A stretch of DNA of 64,000 nucleotides from Phanerochaete sordida (taxonomy: Eukaryota; Basidiomycota; Agaricomycetes; Polyporales; Phanerochaetaceae): NCBI GenBank assembly GCA_019973155.2, contig BPQB01000015.1, positions 546,580 to 610,579 of the forward strand, given 5' to 3'. A program made the position numbers and the translations under genes. The notes beneath the pieces are model-generated. The model saw only the letters and a program-made list of their open reading frames with translations. It was not told where the DNA came from and did no database searches. Below, one piece after another: positions 1 through 11,207 of the stretch (positions within the stretch are counted from its first letter, which is position 1; every line of letters begins with the position of its first letter).

Positions 1-755
1 CCCTGCCGTACTATGTGTTAGCCAGAGCTTGCGCGCAGGGATGTTGATTGGCGAACGTACCTGGATGAACCCGGGAATCCAGTACGGCTGCGAGTCTTGG
101 AAGGCGGACTGTGGTGGGCTGGGGCCGAGCACTTTCGCCGCTGTACAGAACACAACTGCATAGATCACGCGCTGACGTCCGGGACTATCAGAGACCACCC
201 CCAATGCACGACTGCTGTTCCTCACCGCTCTCATAAGGTCATTAACCCAGCCGTGCTCGAATGGCGGAGCCGTCTGGAGCCTCGGGGAGTAAACCTCCGC
301 CCAGCGAGCGTAAAAATGACCCGGGTTAGGGCCTCCGGTTGCGAAGCCTACAACTGCAGCTCTGGCGGTGGATCCATCCTACGGCAGCGTAAGCTCCGGA
401 ATGCTGCATGAAGACGAGGACCGACCAGCATCTGCATGTCTTCCCACGAGAGAAAGAACCCTTCCTGCCAGCCCCGGTAGCCACAGGGAAGCAGGACGCC
501 ACGCACCATGCAGCGCTCGCCGCGGGCCTGGGAATGCCGCTCGTCAGCGCCCCGCGCAAGTACTGAGTCCATGCCACTCACCACGAAGGCCGTCCCTTCG
601 TACTCAATATCCGCGCGCACCACGGCCGGCAGCGACAGGAACGGGCGCAGATGATCCAGCTCGCGAGCGAGAAGGACTGGGCTGTCGAAGAGATCCGGGT
701 CGGCCTTCGGGTGCAGCGGGCGTCGGGGGAAGCATGTCGATGAAGATACGGACAT
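1..755 (-). CDS. Unrecognised protein A', 3' end cut off by the window edge
   Basis: I do not recognise this protein. It is a clear paralogue of the gene at 9178-10412: both start M-x5-TC-x3-(R)-x-P-x-HP(K/Q)ADP and continue through LARELD, RPFLSLPAVVR, CMVRGVLLPCGYRGWQEGFF and EDMQMLV. The ATG at 753-755 aligns exactly with the start of the other copy. A GTGAGT donor follows the codons for AFV, an intron ending in CCCAG follows, and a second small intron ends at the GTAG before DGSTARAAVVGF. Exon 3 reads openly (HFYARW, FEHGWVNDLMRAVRN, VLGPSPPQSAF, PYWIPGFIQ) to a GTACGT donor at 60. The last exon lies beyond the left edge. Matching intron positions and intact frames argue that both copies are real genes. 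Confidence 0.65.
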
Positions 756-1068
756 TGTGCGTGGTTCTGAGAAAGTCAGCGGTGATAGGGACGTCGGTGG
801 TATAGAGTACGTAGGGGACAGGAGCTCGAGAAACATTTAAGAGATCCGTAGAACAATGAACCGTTGCGTGTAAAAGTGTCGCTGCAGTGCTCAAAGGCGG
901 CAAAGCTCGGGTGGCAGCGCGTTAATACGCCATTCGGTGTGCTCAACATTCGTGAAGAGTACGACGTGCTGGGATTGATTCACTGCCTTTCTTCATCCGG
1001 TGGTCGCATGTCGCTCTTCAGCCAGGCGTAGACCCGCCCGAACGGTCCTAGCCGGGAAAAACGAGACG

Positions 1069-2018
1069 TCAGCCGAGGTTTCGCGGTGCAGCACAGTAAA
1101 CACGACACATACCACAGGCGCGGCGAGTGGCAGCACTAATATCCGCAGGTACACTCCTCTGCTTCATCCACCGGAGCCAGCGTACCCTCCGGCACAGGCG
1201 GTCGAGCCAGAAGAACCTGCGGAACGCCGAGCGTCAGCCCGTCACCGTGGAGCGTCGCGGCGGCCCACAACTCACAGCAGCGCCAGCACCACAGACAGCA
1301 CCCAGTCCACCGCGTTCACCGCCACGGCCGCCTCGTTCGCGTATGCCGCCGCGAGCTTCCACGTCCCGAGGCCGAGCGTGGTGAGCGTCACGAGGGCGCC
1401 GTACCAGGTCACGGCCGGCTCATCTCCATCCTGCTCGGGTGTGCCGTCGCCGCCATCGTCGTGGCGCACGTCGTCCTGTGGTGGCGCCGGCGAACCGCGG
1501 ATGACCGCACGCTCCCGCCCGCGGCGTGGGCTTGTGCGGCGGGGCGCGCGGACAGGCCGTGAGTGCTCTCCGTCGTGCCGAGGACCCGCGGGCCAAACGT
1601 GGGGGCTCACGTCGTCCTGGGGCGGTGTAGACAGGGCGCGGGAGGCTGCGGGAGCCTGCACCCGGAGTGGGCCAAGGCCAGTCTGCGCCCGCAGCTTCAA
1701 GAGTCGCGCGCGCTCCTCCTTGAGTTGATTTTGGGAGAGCGCGGGTCGGCCTCTGAAGCGCAGGCTGACGTCGTCGAACATCCTGTTCAGCTCGCGCGTA
1801 GTGGTGCGGAGGACATCGCCAACGGTAGGGTTGGGGCCGTCGAGTGTGATGGTGAGGCCCGGGATCCCGATGTCCTCGGATTCGTCGCTTGCAGTTACCT
1901 CGGAGTCTCCACGATCTTCTTCGCTATCCTCTTCGCCCACAAGCTGTGTAATAACAATTGGAGTCGCTGACCCCGATGCCGTTCTTGATGCCCCGTCGTC
2001 TCTGGATGCGTTGCTCAT
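1069..2018 (-). CDS. Acidic/basic-tailed single-helix membrane protein, paralogue 1
   Basis: Two exons (2018-1276 and 1216-1069) give about 296 aa. The N-terminal third is acidic (GEEDSEEDRGDSE), followed by a low-complexity Pro/Arg-rich linker with APPQDDV. The C-terminal third is TWYGALVTLTTLGLGTWKLA, then an Ala-rich stretch and a hydrophobic helix VDWVLSVVLALL. A GTGAGT donor and CCGCAG acceptor bracket a 59-nt intron, and splicing continues the helix as LLFFWLDRLCRRVRWLRW. This placement is supported because the copy at 11208-12278 has the same intron and the same downstream exon. The upstream in-frame GTG at 2024 is not used here; the ATG at 2018 is preferred. Function unknown. The order of acidic tail, helix and basic juxtamembrane segment suggests a single-pass membrane protein, which is inference. 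Confidence 0.6.
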
Positions 2019-2349
2019 AGTCACAGGTGAAGCGCCTTGTTACCGGGTGGACTGGTCGCCAGGTGTCCTGTCAGTACCAATGATATACAGAAGGAGCTGT
2101 AGCTTACATACAGTGCGTGCGGAGCAACAAGATGGAAGTCGCCAACAGGGCTTGCGCGGTAGACCGAAGGTACTGCGCGCTTAAAGACAATGGCTGTGCA
2201 GGACTCTACTAGGATCGCGTCTTTCGAACATCAACAATTCTAATTGCGATGTTACGTACTAAAAACTGCACCAGTTATCTGTTTTTCATGACTTGAGGAT
2301 GGCGAGCATCACAAGAAAAAGGATAGTGGAGGTCAGGGCGCCCATCCCG

Positions 2350-3989
2350 CTACGCCTTCCATTGCCACCGCCCCCTATACCGTGCATCCGACCACCTAAC
2401 ATACGCGACACAGACCCCCGCCGCAAGGAGCAGCGCGCCGTCATACAACGCAACCTGGTTGTACCGCGCCCGGAGCGCACGCACGTCAGCGGCGGCGGGC
2501 GCGAGGCCGCGCTGGTGGCTCCCGAGGATGACGCCCGCGAGGGGCGCGCCGAAGAGCGCGCCCATGCCGCGGATGAAGTACACGGCGCTGTTCACGCTCG
2601 TGTAGTGCTGCACGCCGTACACCTCCGCGATCGTCGTCGGGAGCAGCGCGTTGTACCCGCCCGCGAGCACGCCGTAGCACACGACGAACGCGGTGAAGCG
2701 CGGGCGCGGCGCGGACGGCCACAGCGCGAGCACGGACACCGCCGAGAGGAGCACCTGCGGGGCGTGCTGTGAGTGCGGGGCGCGCGGCGAGGAGATGGGG
2801 GCTGGGAGGGCGACTCACGCTGACGATGAGCGTGTTCTGCCGCCCGACGCGGTCCGCGAGGATGCCCATCGATATGCGCGCGACGCTGTTCACCGCGTTG
2901 TTGATCGCGAGTAGCAGCGAGGCCGTACGCGCGGAGTACGAGAGGACGGACACGGAGTACGTCGTGAGGAAGTACGTGGGCACCACGTTCCCGCCTGCCT
3001 GCAGGAACGCGCCAAAGGCCTGGCACGAGTCTGTCAGGTCCGCGGAGGAGGGAAAATAGGGTGGCACGCAGCTCACCTGCCAGATGAACGCCCCACGCTT
3101 GGCGACGCTCAGGTCGACCGTAGTGCGTCCGCTGGCGCTGTAGACGTTTCCGCGCTTCTTGACGACGAACGAGACGGGTATGCCGACAGCGAGGTTCCAA
3201 AAGCCGAGGATTCTTAGGGCCCACCCGATACCAAGGCGGGAGATGAGCGCACTCATGACTGGCGACAGGACCAGGCCGCCGACCCCAGCACCGGAAAGGA
3301 CAAAGCCTAGGGCGAAGCCACGGTGGCGGTCGAAGTATGCTGGTGTAAGGGAGAGAATAGGGAAATAATAGAGCGATGAGCCGATCCCGTATAGGAGTGC
3401 CTGGGTAAGGTAAAGGTGCCACAGCTACGAGAACGTTGAGTAGTATACTTGGTGTGGGACGCAGCGACCACTTACTCTCGTGCTGAAGCTAGCAAGAAAT
3501 ATACCAAGGCTCATAATCAAGACGCCTGGGAGCATGATATACTGCACATGCTGAGTGCGGGCAATTAACGGGTTCACGAAGATGCTGCCGCTCCAGGTCA
3601 GGCCCGTGCCTATCGTTCCGACCAGGGAGACCAGTGCGTCTTGTCCTTGTGCATCCTTGATGTTGCTCTCAGGGGAAGTATAGAACTCCTGGGTAAGATG
3701 AGACAAAGGTACAGAGATTGGCTAGAGTATGACGACGTGCCTGAAAGATACCGTAGATGGAATTGATCCCGATGACCTGGAATATCATGGCGAACCCAGC
3801 CGCAAGCAGGATAGCCTGATACTTCTTCGTCGGCCGCCATTCCTCTTCCGCTTCGTGCTGAGATTCGTCGGACCGTGGTTCAGCCTGCTGTATGTCGTTG
3901 TCCGCGGTCTCCTCGCCTACGCGTTCTGCGCGACTTTGCGGTAGCGAACGACGAAGTTCCTGCAGCGCGACTTGTTCTCTCAGGGCCAT
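2350..3989 (-). CDS. MFS monocarboxylate-type transporter
   Basis: This is a major facilitator transporter of the fungal monocarboxylate (MCT/SLC16-like) type, expected in plasma or organelle membranes and likely proton-coupled. The ATG at 3989 starts a cytosolic Gln/Glu-rich leader. Helix 1 follows (ILLAAGFAMIFQVIGINSIY), then FVNPLIARTQHVQYIMLPGV, then ALLYGIGSSLYYFPILSLTP-AYFDRHRGFALGF, the family signature between helices 4 and 5. The C-terminal half has LSYSARTASLLLAINNAVNS, a GILADRVGRQN loop and a last half from 2754 with TTIAEVYGVQHY. Introns are at 2755-2818 (GTGAGT/CAG) and about 3020-3076, whose removal joins IWQ to AFGAFLQAGG. More introns fall between 3256 and 3670. The reading ends WQWKA-TAG at 2350. 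Substrate cannot be told from sequence. Confidence 0.85.
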
Positions 3990-4094
3990 CGCTGTATTCA
4001 ACCGAGGCCGTTGAGGTGCCAGTCGAGGGTCTGCAGGACAGGATGACTCGCGAGCGGTGCAGGACCGGGCGAACGCGGGACGCGACTGGGTCAC

Positions 4095-6520
4095 AAGGCC
4101 TAGCGAGTCTGCCGCCCGGTGTGCATCATTGGCGAGCTTCGGCCGTCATTGCAAGCTGTTCTTGAGCCACATGCAAGAGTGTGTGCCCGGGCTAGGGACA
4201 TTGTACGCCGAGGCCAACGTCAGTGAGGTCTGCGTAGGCAACGTTGGGCTTGCAACGCACCCGGACTCTCCTACACCGCTCGTCCGTTATCCCAAGACCA
4301 GCCCGCCGCCGTATTGAAACATCCATGGTAGAAGACTTTGATGAGTGGCATGTAACAGCCGAAAAAGCGAGTAACTCGGGCGAGACGACGACGCAGATGA
4401 AAGTCGTGAGCAACAGGGGAGGCGCGACGTCACAGATCAATCCCGCCCTAACCCAAATATGGTCTTATCCCGACGCACCGCTGAGGTATTTCCACGGCGC
4501 TTACGTGAACTCGTCGTCTGCTCCCATCATCCCTCGCCGTATGCCCATGCTCGGCCACTTTGGTAGTCTAAGACATGCTGGAGTCTACTACAAGGTACAA
4601 TGCTAGGGGAAATTCTGCATGTAATTGCAGCGAATGCGACCTCGAAGCTGGGTCTGCCAGCTCGTCGACGGGTGGGATGGTTGAGATGAAAAACTAGGCC
4701 TCGACCTTCCCCTTGAGGTACAATCTGGGTTAACGGCGACTCAAAGCGCCTTAACACGACTCTGTATCAACGAATGGTGAGTATATGCGGCTAGTTGTCC
4801 ACTCGTTCATCTACTCATCATTCGTATCTACGGGTTGCCAGATTGTTGCACAGCAGAGGCTGGAGCTCTACGATCCCACGTCTATCTCCTTCACCCTGCA
4901 ATACACTCGCTATACCCAGAATTTGACGCTTGCTAAGGGCGATGTATGCGCATAGGGTAGTCATTCTCGAGCGGGGGCTGGTCAAGCCCAGAAGAGGGTA
5001 CGCCGCTCGCCATTGAGTCCCACTAGCGTGCCGCTGAACAAGCTTCGCTCTTCTAGCTCTTCTGCTTGGCTGAGACACCCGCCTCACGGCGATTGCGCAG
5101 TCTTGGCGAGGTTCCCGCGCGGCTTTGTGATTGTGCGATGCACCGCATGCCAAACTACCCGATGTCTTACCACTCTGCTGGAAGCATCGCGCACCGATTC
5201 CCTGGCACAGGTACTTCAATCATTATTTCTCACGAAATTGAAACCGATTGACACCGATGTAAACGCTTGATTTGCGTCGCAGCGATGGGATTTTCTGTGC
5301 TTGACGATCCCGAAGTACTGGACCGCAACCCCTGCAGGACTACAACCTAACGCCATGCGATAGTTGTGCGTGAATCTCAAGCTTCTCCAGGGTCGCTGCC
5401 CTCCGTATTGCGTTCTGATAAACTCTTTTTACATCGCCTCCAGCGATCCGCCTATCGCCTATATGCGATTTCCCGCTTGACGTACAGCCGCGGCCCGCCC
5501 GCTCATGTCCGTTTCTCCTGAACGCACCGCATCGTCAACTGGTCTGACATCGTTCGACTGCGGTGGGTCATCATCCCCTGCATACACGTCTCCCGTTCAC
5601 ATCGCACACCTCTCCGCAGCTGATAGCAGAGTCTGACGACCACCTTCTCCACGAAAGATCCGCTGCGACGCGGGGAGTAGGTGGCACGACGGGTGTCCGA
5701 TGCTACCGTCAGACCGGAGCTCTGGGGCGGCGCGCACGTCAGCGGCGCCATCGCAGACTGCGCAGCGCGCGAGAAGACGTAGCGTGGACTGCCATGTCAG
5801 GGTTTCGCGTCTCGACCCTTGGCGCCACTCACCACCGTCCCCATGTCGGCACTTGCGCATGACGGCATCATGATTCCCTGTCCTCGAATCCCCTGTGTTT
5901 GATTGGCTGCGACTCTCGAGCTGCGGCGGGTTTTCCGGTTTTTGTTTCATGGCCGGAAGCATCGGAATCTCTGCAGCGAATCCCTGATCGACGTCCTCGG
6001 TGTCATAGCCTCGACCCCACGATCAGGCACCTCCTCTCTCGACCTCCACTTCGACAGTGTGGCTCCTGGTCAAGCTCGAGGGGATTCGAAATGCCTACAG
6101 CCTCTGCCGCCCGCAGGAGACCCGAGTCGGGTGGGATTTGGGAATACACCGCCGCGTTTCCCACTGCGCGTGCTGGGAAGCGAAGCCATTGTTAGCCGGA
6201 GATGCATCCCGCCAGATCACCATCTCGTTTCACGGACAACGCTCCGCAGCCACGAGCGCCAGATCAAGCGGGCGAGAGGCGATGCAGGTCGACAACGCAT
6301 GCACCGCGGGGGAAGCAGCACATCGCCGGCCGAGGGTTGTTTCACCCACGGTCTCCTCGCGAACGACGACGGTTGCCGGATGCAGACGCGCTCCGCTGTG
6401 ATCGAGGCGTGCGGGAGGCCCGATATGGGCAGGGGCACCCACGGCGCCGCCTGGCGTGGGCGTGGCGTGCGTCGCGGGCACAGGTTCGTGAAACCGCAGC
6501 ATCCGCCGTGCGTTCTCACG
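4095..6520. other. Long region with no supported gene
   Basis: Between the transporter start and the DOMON gene promoter there are only short overlapping reading frames on both strands. None has a recognisable motif, a convincing exon chain or a hydrophobic pattern. A frame near 4244-4606 reads openly for 120 codons, but its composition and lack of any partner exon do not support it. Confidence 0.4.
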
Positions 6521-6526
6521 TATAAG
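6521..6526 (+). promoter_or_regulatory. TATA box of the DOMON-b561 gene
   Basis: TATAAG lies 60-65 bp upstream of the ATG at 6586, a normal spacing for a fungal TATA-driven promoter with a short leader. Confidence 0.5.
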
Positions 6527-6585
6527 ACCGTGCAGACGAGTGCGGGTGATGGCTCCCAGGACCCCTCTTCCTTCTCTGGAGCACC

Positions 6586-8303
6586 ATGAGAACCGTCGCC
6601 GCGTTTGCGCTGCTCGCTGCGAGCCTCCTCGGAACGACTTTTGCGCAACAAGGCCGTGGTGGGGGTGGAGGTGGTGGTGGCGTGCGTGGCCTTCTCGTGT
6701 TCTCCATTCAGCGAAGGCTAATTCTGTATGCAGGATGATGATGACAACTCCTCGTCCTCGTCCTCCGCGGCCGCGACCTCTACAGCAGCAACCCCGGCCG
6801 CGTCGGGTTCCGCCGGCGGAAACTCGACGTCGTCGGCACTCGTAGGCATGAATGGAGACGTCACATGTACAAGTCTTGTTTGTATAGGAGGCGTACACAA
6901 CGGGTCCAATACGATGTGTACGTGCTTGTGCCGTCACAAGACTCCCGCTCCAGCTAACTGTGACGCACTCCAGACACGATTCAGAGCAAAGGATCCGCGA
7001 CCTTGGGTTGGATGGCCGTGTATGTCCCCCGTTTCCTTCCGCAGCCTTTGCGTTCTCACCGTGCTCGCATTGCGCAGTGGCTTTGGCCAGCAAATGGCAA
7101 ACTCTCCCATGGTCATCCTCTGGCCGAACTCCGACGGCTCAATCACACTCTCCCAACGAAAAGCGCCCGCAGAGGTCATGCCCACGGTCGACCAGAATCC
7201 CCCACGCATAGCTACCCTAGAAGCGGACCTTGCGGTGCTCTCCGGGAGCAACCCGAAGATCAGCTTCACGGTCCCCACCGACTCAAATAGCGACGGCAGC
7301 ATCATCTGGGCCTTCTCCTCCACAAACCCCGACAGCTCAGCCGTCGACGCCACGCTCGTCCAGCACCTCGACTCCGGCCCCACCAAGCTCGACTTCACGA
7401 AGACGCTCGCCATGGGCTCGTCCGACCCGCTGAACCCCATCTCTACGATCGCGGACGCCGCGTCGCCAGGCGGCGCCCCCGCGGCGACCACGCCCCAGGC
7501 GACATTCGACCCGCCGCTGCTCACATACGAGAAGTACATCATCGCGCACGCCATCCTCATGGTCATCGGCTTCCTCTTCCTGCTGCCCATCGGCGCGCTC
7601 ATCGCGCGCTACCTGCGCACGTTCAGCCCGGTCTGGTTCCGGCTGCACTGGATCATCCAGTGGGTGCTCGGTGCGTCTCCCGCCCTGTATTCCGCGCGCC
7701 TCGTGCTGACGCCGCGCAGCGCTGCCGGTCATCGTCGCGGGCTTCGCGATGGGCGTGTCCGCCGTCGACAAGATGGGGCCCGACATGCAGCTGAACGACA
7801 CGCACAAGAAGTGGGGCGTCGCGATCTTCGTGCTCTACTTCTTCCAGCTCTCGCTCGGCGGCTTCATCCACTTCGTCAAGCTCCGCTTCGCGCTCGTGCT
7901 CGGGCGCGCCGTGCAGAACTACTTCCACGCACTCTTCGGCATCTTCCTCATCGGCATCTCGTTCTACCAGGTGAGCCTGCCCCTGTGCCCTGTGCGCGCG
8001 CGCCGCTGACAGACACGCAGGTGCGCACGGGCTTCCGCACGGAGTGGCCGCTGTACACGGGGCGGCACATCAAGAACGGCGCGAACATCGTCTGGATCAT
8101 CTGGCTCGTGGTGCGTGCCCTGCTCGCGCGCCCCTCGCGACCGTTTTCTCACGAGTCTCCAGCTCGTCTGCACCGCGTACTTCGCCGGCACGCTCCTCCT
8201 CCCGCGGCAGTTCCGCCAGGAGCGCGAGGCGCGCAACGCCAAGTACGGCAGCGACACCGGCTCGACGGAGCCTGTCACGCAGGTGCAGCCCACCGCGTAC
8301 TAG
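6586..8303 (+). CDS. Secreted/membrane DOMON-cytochrome b561 redox protein
   Basis: Seven exons can be placed: 6586-6681, 6734-6917, 6974-7019, 7078-7670, 7720-7970, 8021-8110 and 8163-8303. Exon 1 is a signal peptide (MRTVAAFALLAASLLGTTFA) plus a Gly run. A Ser/Ala/Thr linker follows. A DOMON domain is assembled by splicing: TCTSLVCIGG, then YTIQSKGSATLGWMAV, then GFGQQMANSPMVILWPNSDG. The second half is a cytochrome b561 membrane domain: LTYEKYIIAHAILMVIGFLF with the first heme His, RLHWIIQW, a later DTHKKWGV His, and NYFHALFGIFLI. The family moves electrons across a membrane from or to heme-binding DOMON domains and is common in wood-decay fungi beside secreted oxidoreductases. Short introns carry a GCTGAC branch site. 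No other secreted oxidase is seen beside it. Confidence 0.88.
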
Positions 8304-9177
8304 ACGCGTCGCTCGCTACCGGGCGGCGCTGCGTGTTGGAGAGCCGCTCGCTCCGTCACACTCTGTGGCTCTCATTGCGGACGGTTATATCTGTTTAATG
8401 CTGCTGCGACGGCGTCGTGAGGGCGCCGTATATACCACTCTTTGTTCGTCGTTGCGAAGGACCTCTCAGGGACAGTATCTTATAGACACGCAAAGTGACG
8501 ACTACTCGACGATCTGTATTACACTATGTATTTTGGATGTCGTTAATTGAAAACGTATTTCTATCGCGCTGCGTCCCGCAGCACTTCGCTGTGGTGTCGG
8601 TCACGGACATAGAACAAAAAAAAAAAAAACATGCGACAGGAAAGGGAATGTGGCAAATAGGGACAAACAAGGTGAGATACCTCCAGCAGCGCCAGGGCCT
8701 GGCCTGCGCAGTTCACCATCAAGCTGAAGTCACGCAGACTGAGATGCTACGCTCTGTATACTGATTATATAGGCAAGCTGGATTTTCCTAATGTTACAAC
8801 ACACTTTTTAAAGCCTTATCTTCGCTCGCAGGGGCTTACGAATGGTTGTGCCACGTAAACGAGTGATAAACGAGACTCGCAGCCTGCCATCCTCCATCCG
8901 CGCTCGTGAAGCACTTGGATGTGTATGTCACGGGACGACGCCTTGGCTTAATCTCCGACTACCTTTCACCGCTACTCGTTATGAAAGTCGAGCTCCCCGA
9001 GTGGCGTATATACACGCCGCCACTCGGGCTTCGCAACCTTTGAAGACCGCAGTACACCACGTACACGCGCAAGGATTCTTTGTTCAACGGGCCTCTTAAA
9101 TGTTCTTCTGGAGCTTCTGCCTCCCATCTTCTCTGCAACTCTAGCCTCGCCCTCACTGACTTTCTGGACTACGTTCA
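8304..9177. other. Intergenic, no gene seen
   Basis: The region holds the 3' flank of the DOMON gene, a run of A at about 8615-8627 and AT-richer sequence. No open frame has support on either strand. It includes the promoter of gene A, where no clear TATA box is visible. Confidence 0.4.
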
Positions 9178-10412
9178 ATGCATTTCCCGTCACCGACATG
9201 CTCCTCACGACACCCGCCGCATCCGCAGGCTGACCCCAATCTCTTTGATGACCCCGTCCAACTAGCCCGCGAGCTTGACAGTCTGCGGCCGTTCTTGTCG
9301 CTACCCGCTGTGGTACGCAAGGATGACGAGTTTGAAGGGATGTCCTTTGTGGTGCGTTGCCTGCTTTCAGCCTGCGCACGAGATGCTGACGCACGGCGTT
9401 CTGAGGCCCCCGGCGAGTCCTGCATGGTCCGTGGCGTCCTGCTACCCTGCGGTTACCGCGGCTGGCAAGAAGGTTTCTTCATTCGATGGGAAGACATGCA
9501 GATGCTGGTCGGTGCTCGTCTTTGTGCAGTGTAGCTAAGCTCATGCGGATACAGGATGGCTCGACAGCCAGAGCTGCTGTCGTAGGCTTCATGCGCTCGC
9601 ACTCAGGCCCCCTCCACGGCCATTTCTACGCTCGCTGGATGGAGATATACTTCCCGCGGCACCAGACGGCTCTCGGGCCATTCGAACACACCTGGATCAA
9701 CGATCTTATGAGAGCGGTACGGAACGGTAGTTGGCCCACTGCTTGGCGCTTCTCATACGTCTTTCAGCGTGCAATCTATGCGGTCGTGTTCTGCACCGCC
9801 TCACAGGTGCTCGGCCCCAATCCGCCACAGTCCGCATTCCGAGACCCGCAGCCATACTGGCTCCCAGGATTTATCCAGGTACGCCCCTCTTAATTTAAGT
9901 CTACCACACGAGAATGCTCGAGATAACAAGCACGACAGGGCATTCAAGCGACATTCCTTCCGGATTGGACGCGGCGTCAGCTATATCCCGCGCTCGCGCA
10001 GAACTTCGACCCGGGGCTCGTCACGCTCCGGCACTGGACCGGTGCAAGCTGCGGCCGGCAGGACGTGTACATTGGCGCGAGCTTCCTCGCGACGCGGGAC
10101 GGGCTCGATGCCATCGCGATCCTCGACGCGCGGGCGGCGCGCCCTCTGCCGCCGCGCGCGCTCGAGGGTCGCGTCGTCCGGTTTTCGCGGCTCCACGTCG
10201 CGCCCTCCGGGCGCGACTGGGCATCTGAGATGCTCGCGCTAAACAGCGTGAGGATGGGCGAGCGTGGTGACGCGTACCGGCTCTGGCCTGGAGGCTCGCT
10301 CGGGTATCATTGCGCTTGTCCGGACTTCTGGACGAAGGGGTGTACCAGATGGTTGCGCGCAGGCGGCTGCCGGGCGGAGGACAGTTTTTCTCCCCCAAAG
10401 ACGCGACGATAA
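9178..10412 (+). CDS. Unrecognised protein A
   Basis: Four phase-0 exons fit (9178-9351, 9406-9507, 9555-9878, 9939-10412), about 357 aa. Conserved stretches shared with the copy at 1-755 are LARELDSLRPFLSLPAVVR, CMVRGVLLPCGYRGWQEGFF, EDMQMLV, DGSTARAAVVGF, HFYARW, NDLMRAVRN and the PYW-PGFIQ end of exon 3. Exon 4 continues IQATFLPDWTRRQLYPALA, LRHWTGASCGRQDVYIGASF and ends KTRR. There is no signal peptide or clear membrane helix, and I recognise no catalytic motif. The 3' end is uncertain: a GTATCA site near 10304 could splice into the frame reading YQMVARRRLPGGGQFFSP. The intron-1 acceptor is a weak CTGAG. Two copies with conserved exons suggest a lineage-specific family under selection (inference). 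Confidence 0.62.
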
Positions 10413-10719
10413 AGAAATCTGGCCATGCGACGCACCAGTACAGTTCATATTTCGCTATATATACTGGGCTTGTTGATTCCATAAGCTTACTCCTACTTAT
10501 CAAGCGGGGCTCTAACTCAAGGCTTTACGGCCGATTTACTCTGCGTGACGGTAAATAGTTCCAAATATCCTGACTTATCTTCAGTTCAGTGCCTGCTCGG
10601 ATATCCGAATCCCAATGCGTCAGAGACCTGCAGACGTCAGGACGCCTCTGATTCCAACGCGCTCGACGGACCAGCCGTAGCAAGGCAGGGCCCTGGCAGA
10701 AAGCCCTCGCACAGCTGAC

Positions 10720-10860
10720 ATGGAGCGTACAGTGCTCGCACCGCCTGATGCGGGCGCACCGACTGGGAGCTGGTACGGCGTGGCGGTCACGCTCCCTACG
10801 TTCCGCCTGGAAACGTGGAAGTTGTTAGCTGTGCAGACGGCGCGGCAATGGAAAGCGTAA
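10720..10860 (+). pseudogene. Decayed C-terminal fragment of the single-helix gene
   Basis: A 46-codon frame reads GSWYGVAVTLPTFRLETWKL, matching SWYGALVTLTTLGLGTWKLA of the genes at 1069-2018 and 11208-12278. The acidic N-terminus, the helix VDWVLSVV and the second exon are missing, and the frame stops shortly after the match. It sits 350 bp upstream of the intact copy on the same strand, so it is probably the remains of a tandem duplicate. Confidence 0.6.
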
Positions 10861-11207
10861 AGAGCTAGTCGCCTTGGTCTTGTTATTGTAACGAGCGTCG
10901 TCCTCAGGCAATAATCCCAAGCAGACAGAAGTCACAAATTCCAGCCCGGGACATCCCATTTAGAGCTATCGATGGCGGAACCCTAGTAGAGCTCTGCACA
11001 GCTTGTATCGCCACGCAACATACTCTGCCTCCCCAAGCGAGCCCTGTTTGCGACCTCCAGATTGTCGCACCGTACGAACTGTACGCCACAGCTGCCCATC
11101 AATATCTCTGATACTGATAGGGCCTCTCCGTCCAGGTTTCTCGAAAGCAAAGCCATCTGTGACCTGACAGCGCGCCTAGGAACAAGGAAAGCGCCTCGCC
11201 CATAAAC

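Noticed and set aside
2286..2480. Alternative hydrophobic C-terminus of the transporter (ALTSTILFLVMLAILKS)
   Set aside because: It is in another frame, without a splice site joining it; the TAG at 2350 ends a normal basic tail.
6230..7093. Minus-strand 287-codon frame opposite the DOMON gene
   Set aside because: It is the shadow of the well-supported plus-strand exons and their promoter.
8615..8627. A-run as a retrotransposon poly(A) tail
   Set aside because: No target duplication or element sequence lies beside it; it is more likely simple sequence.
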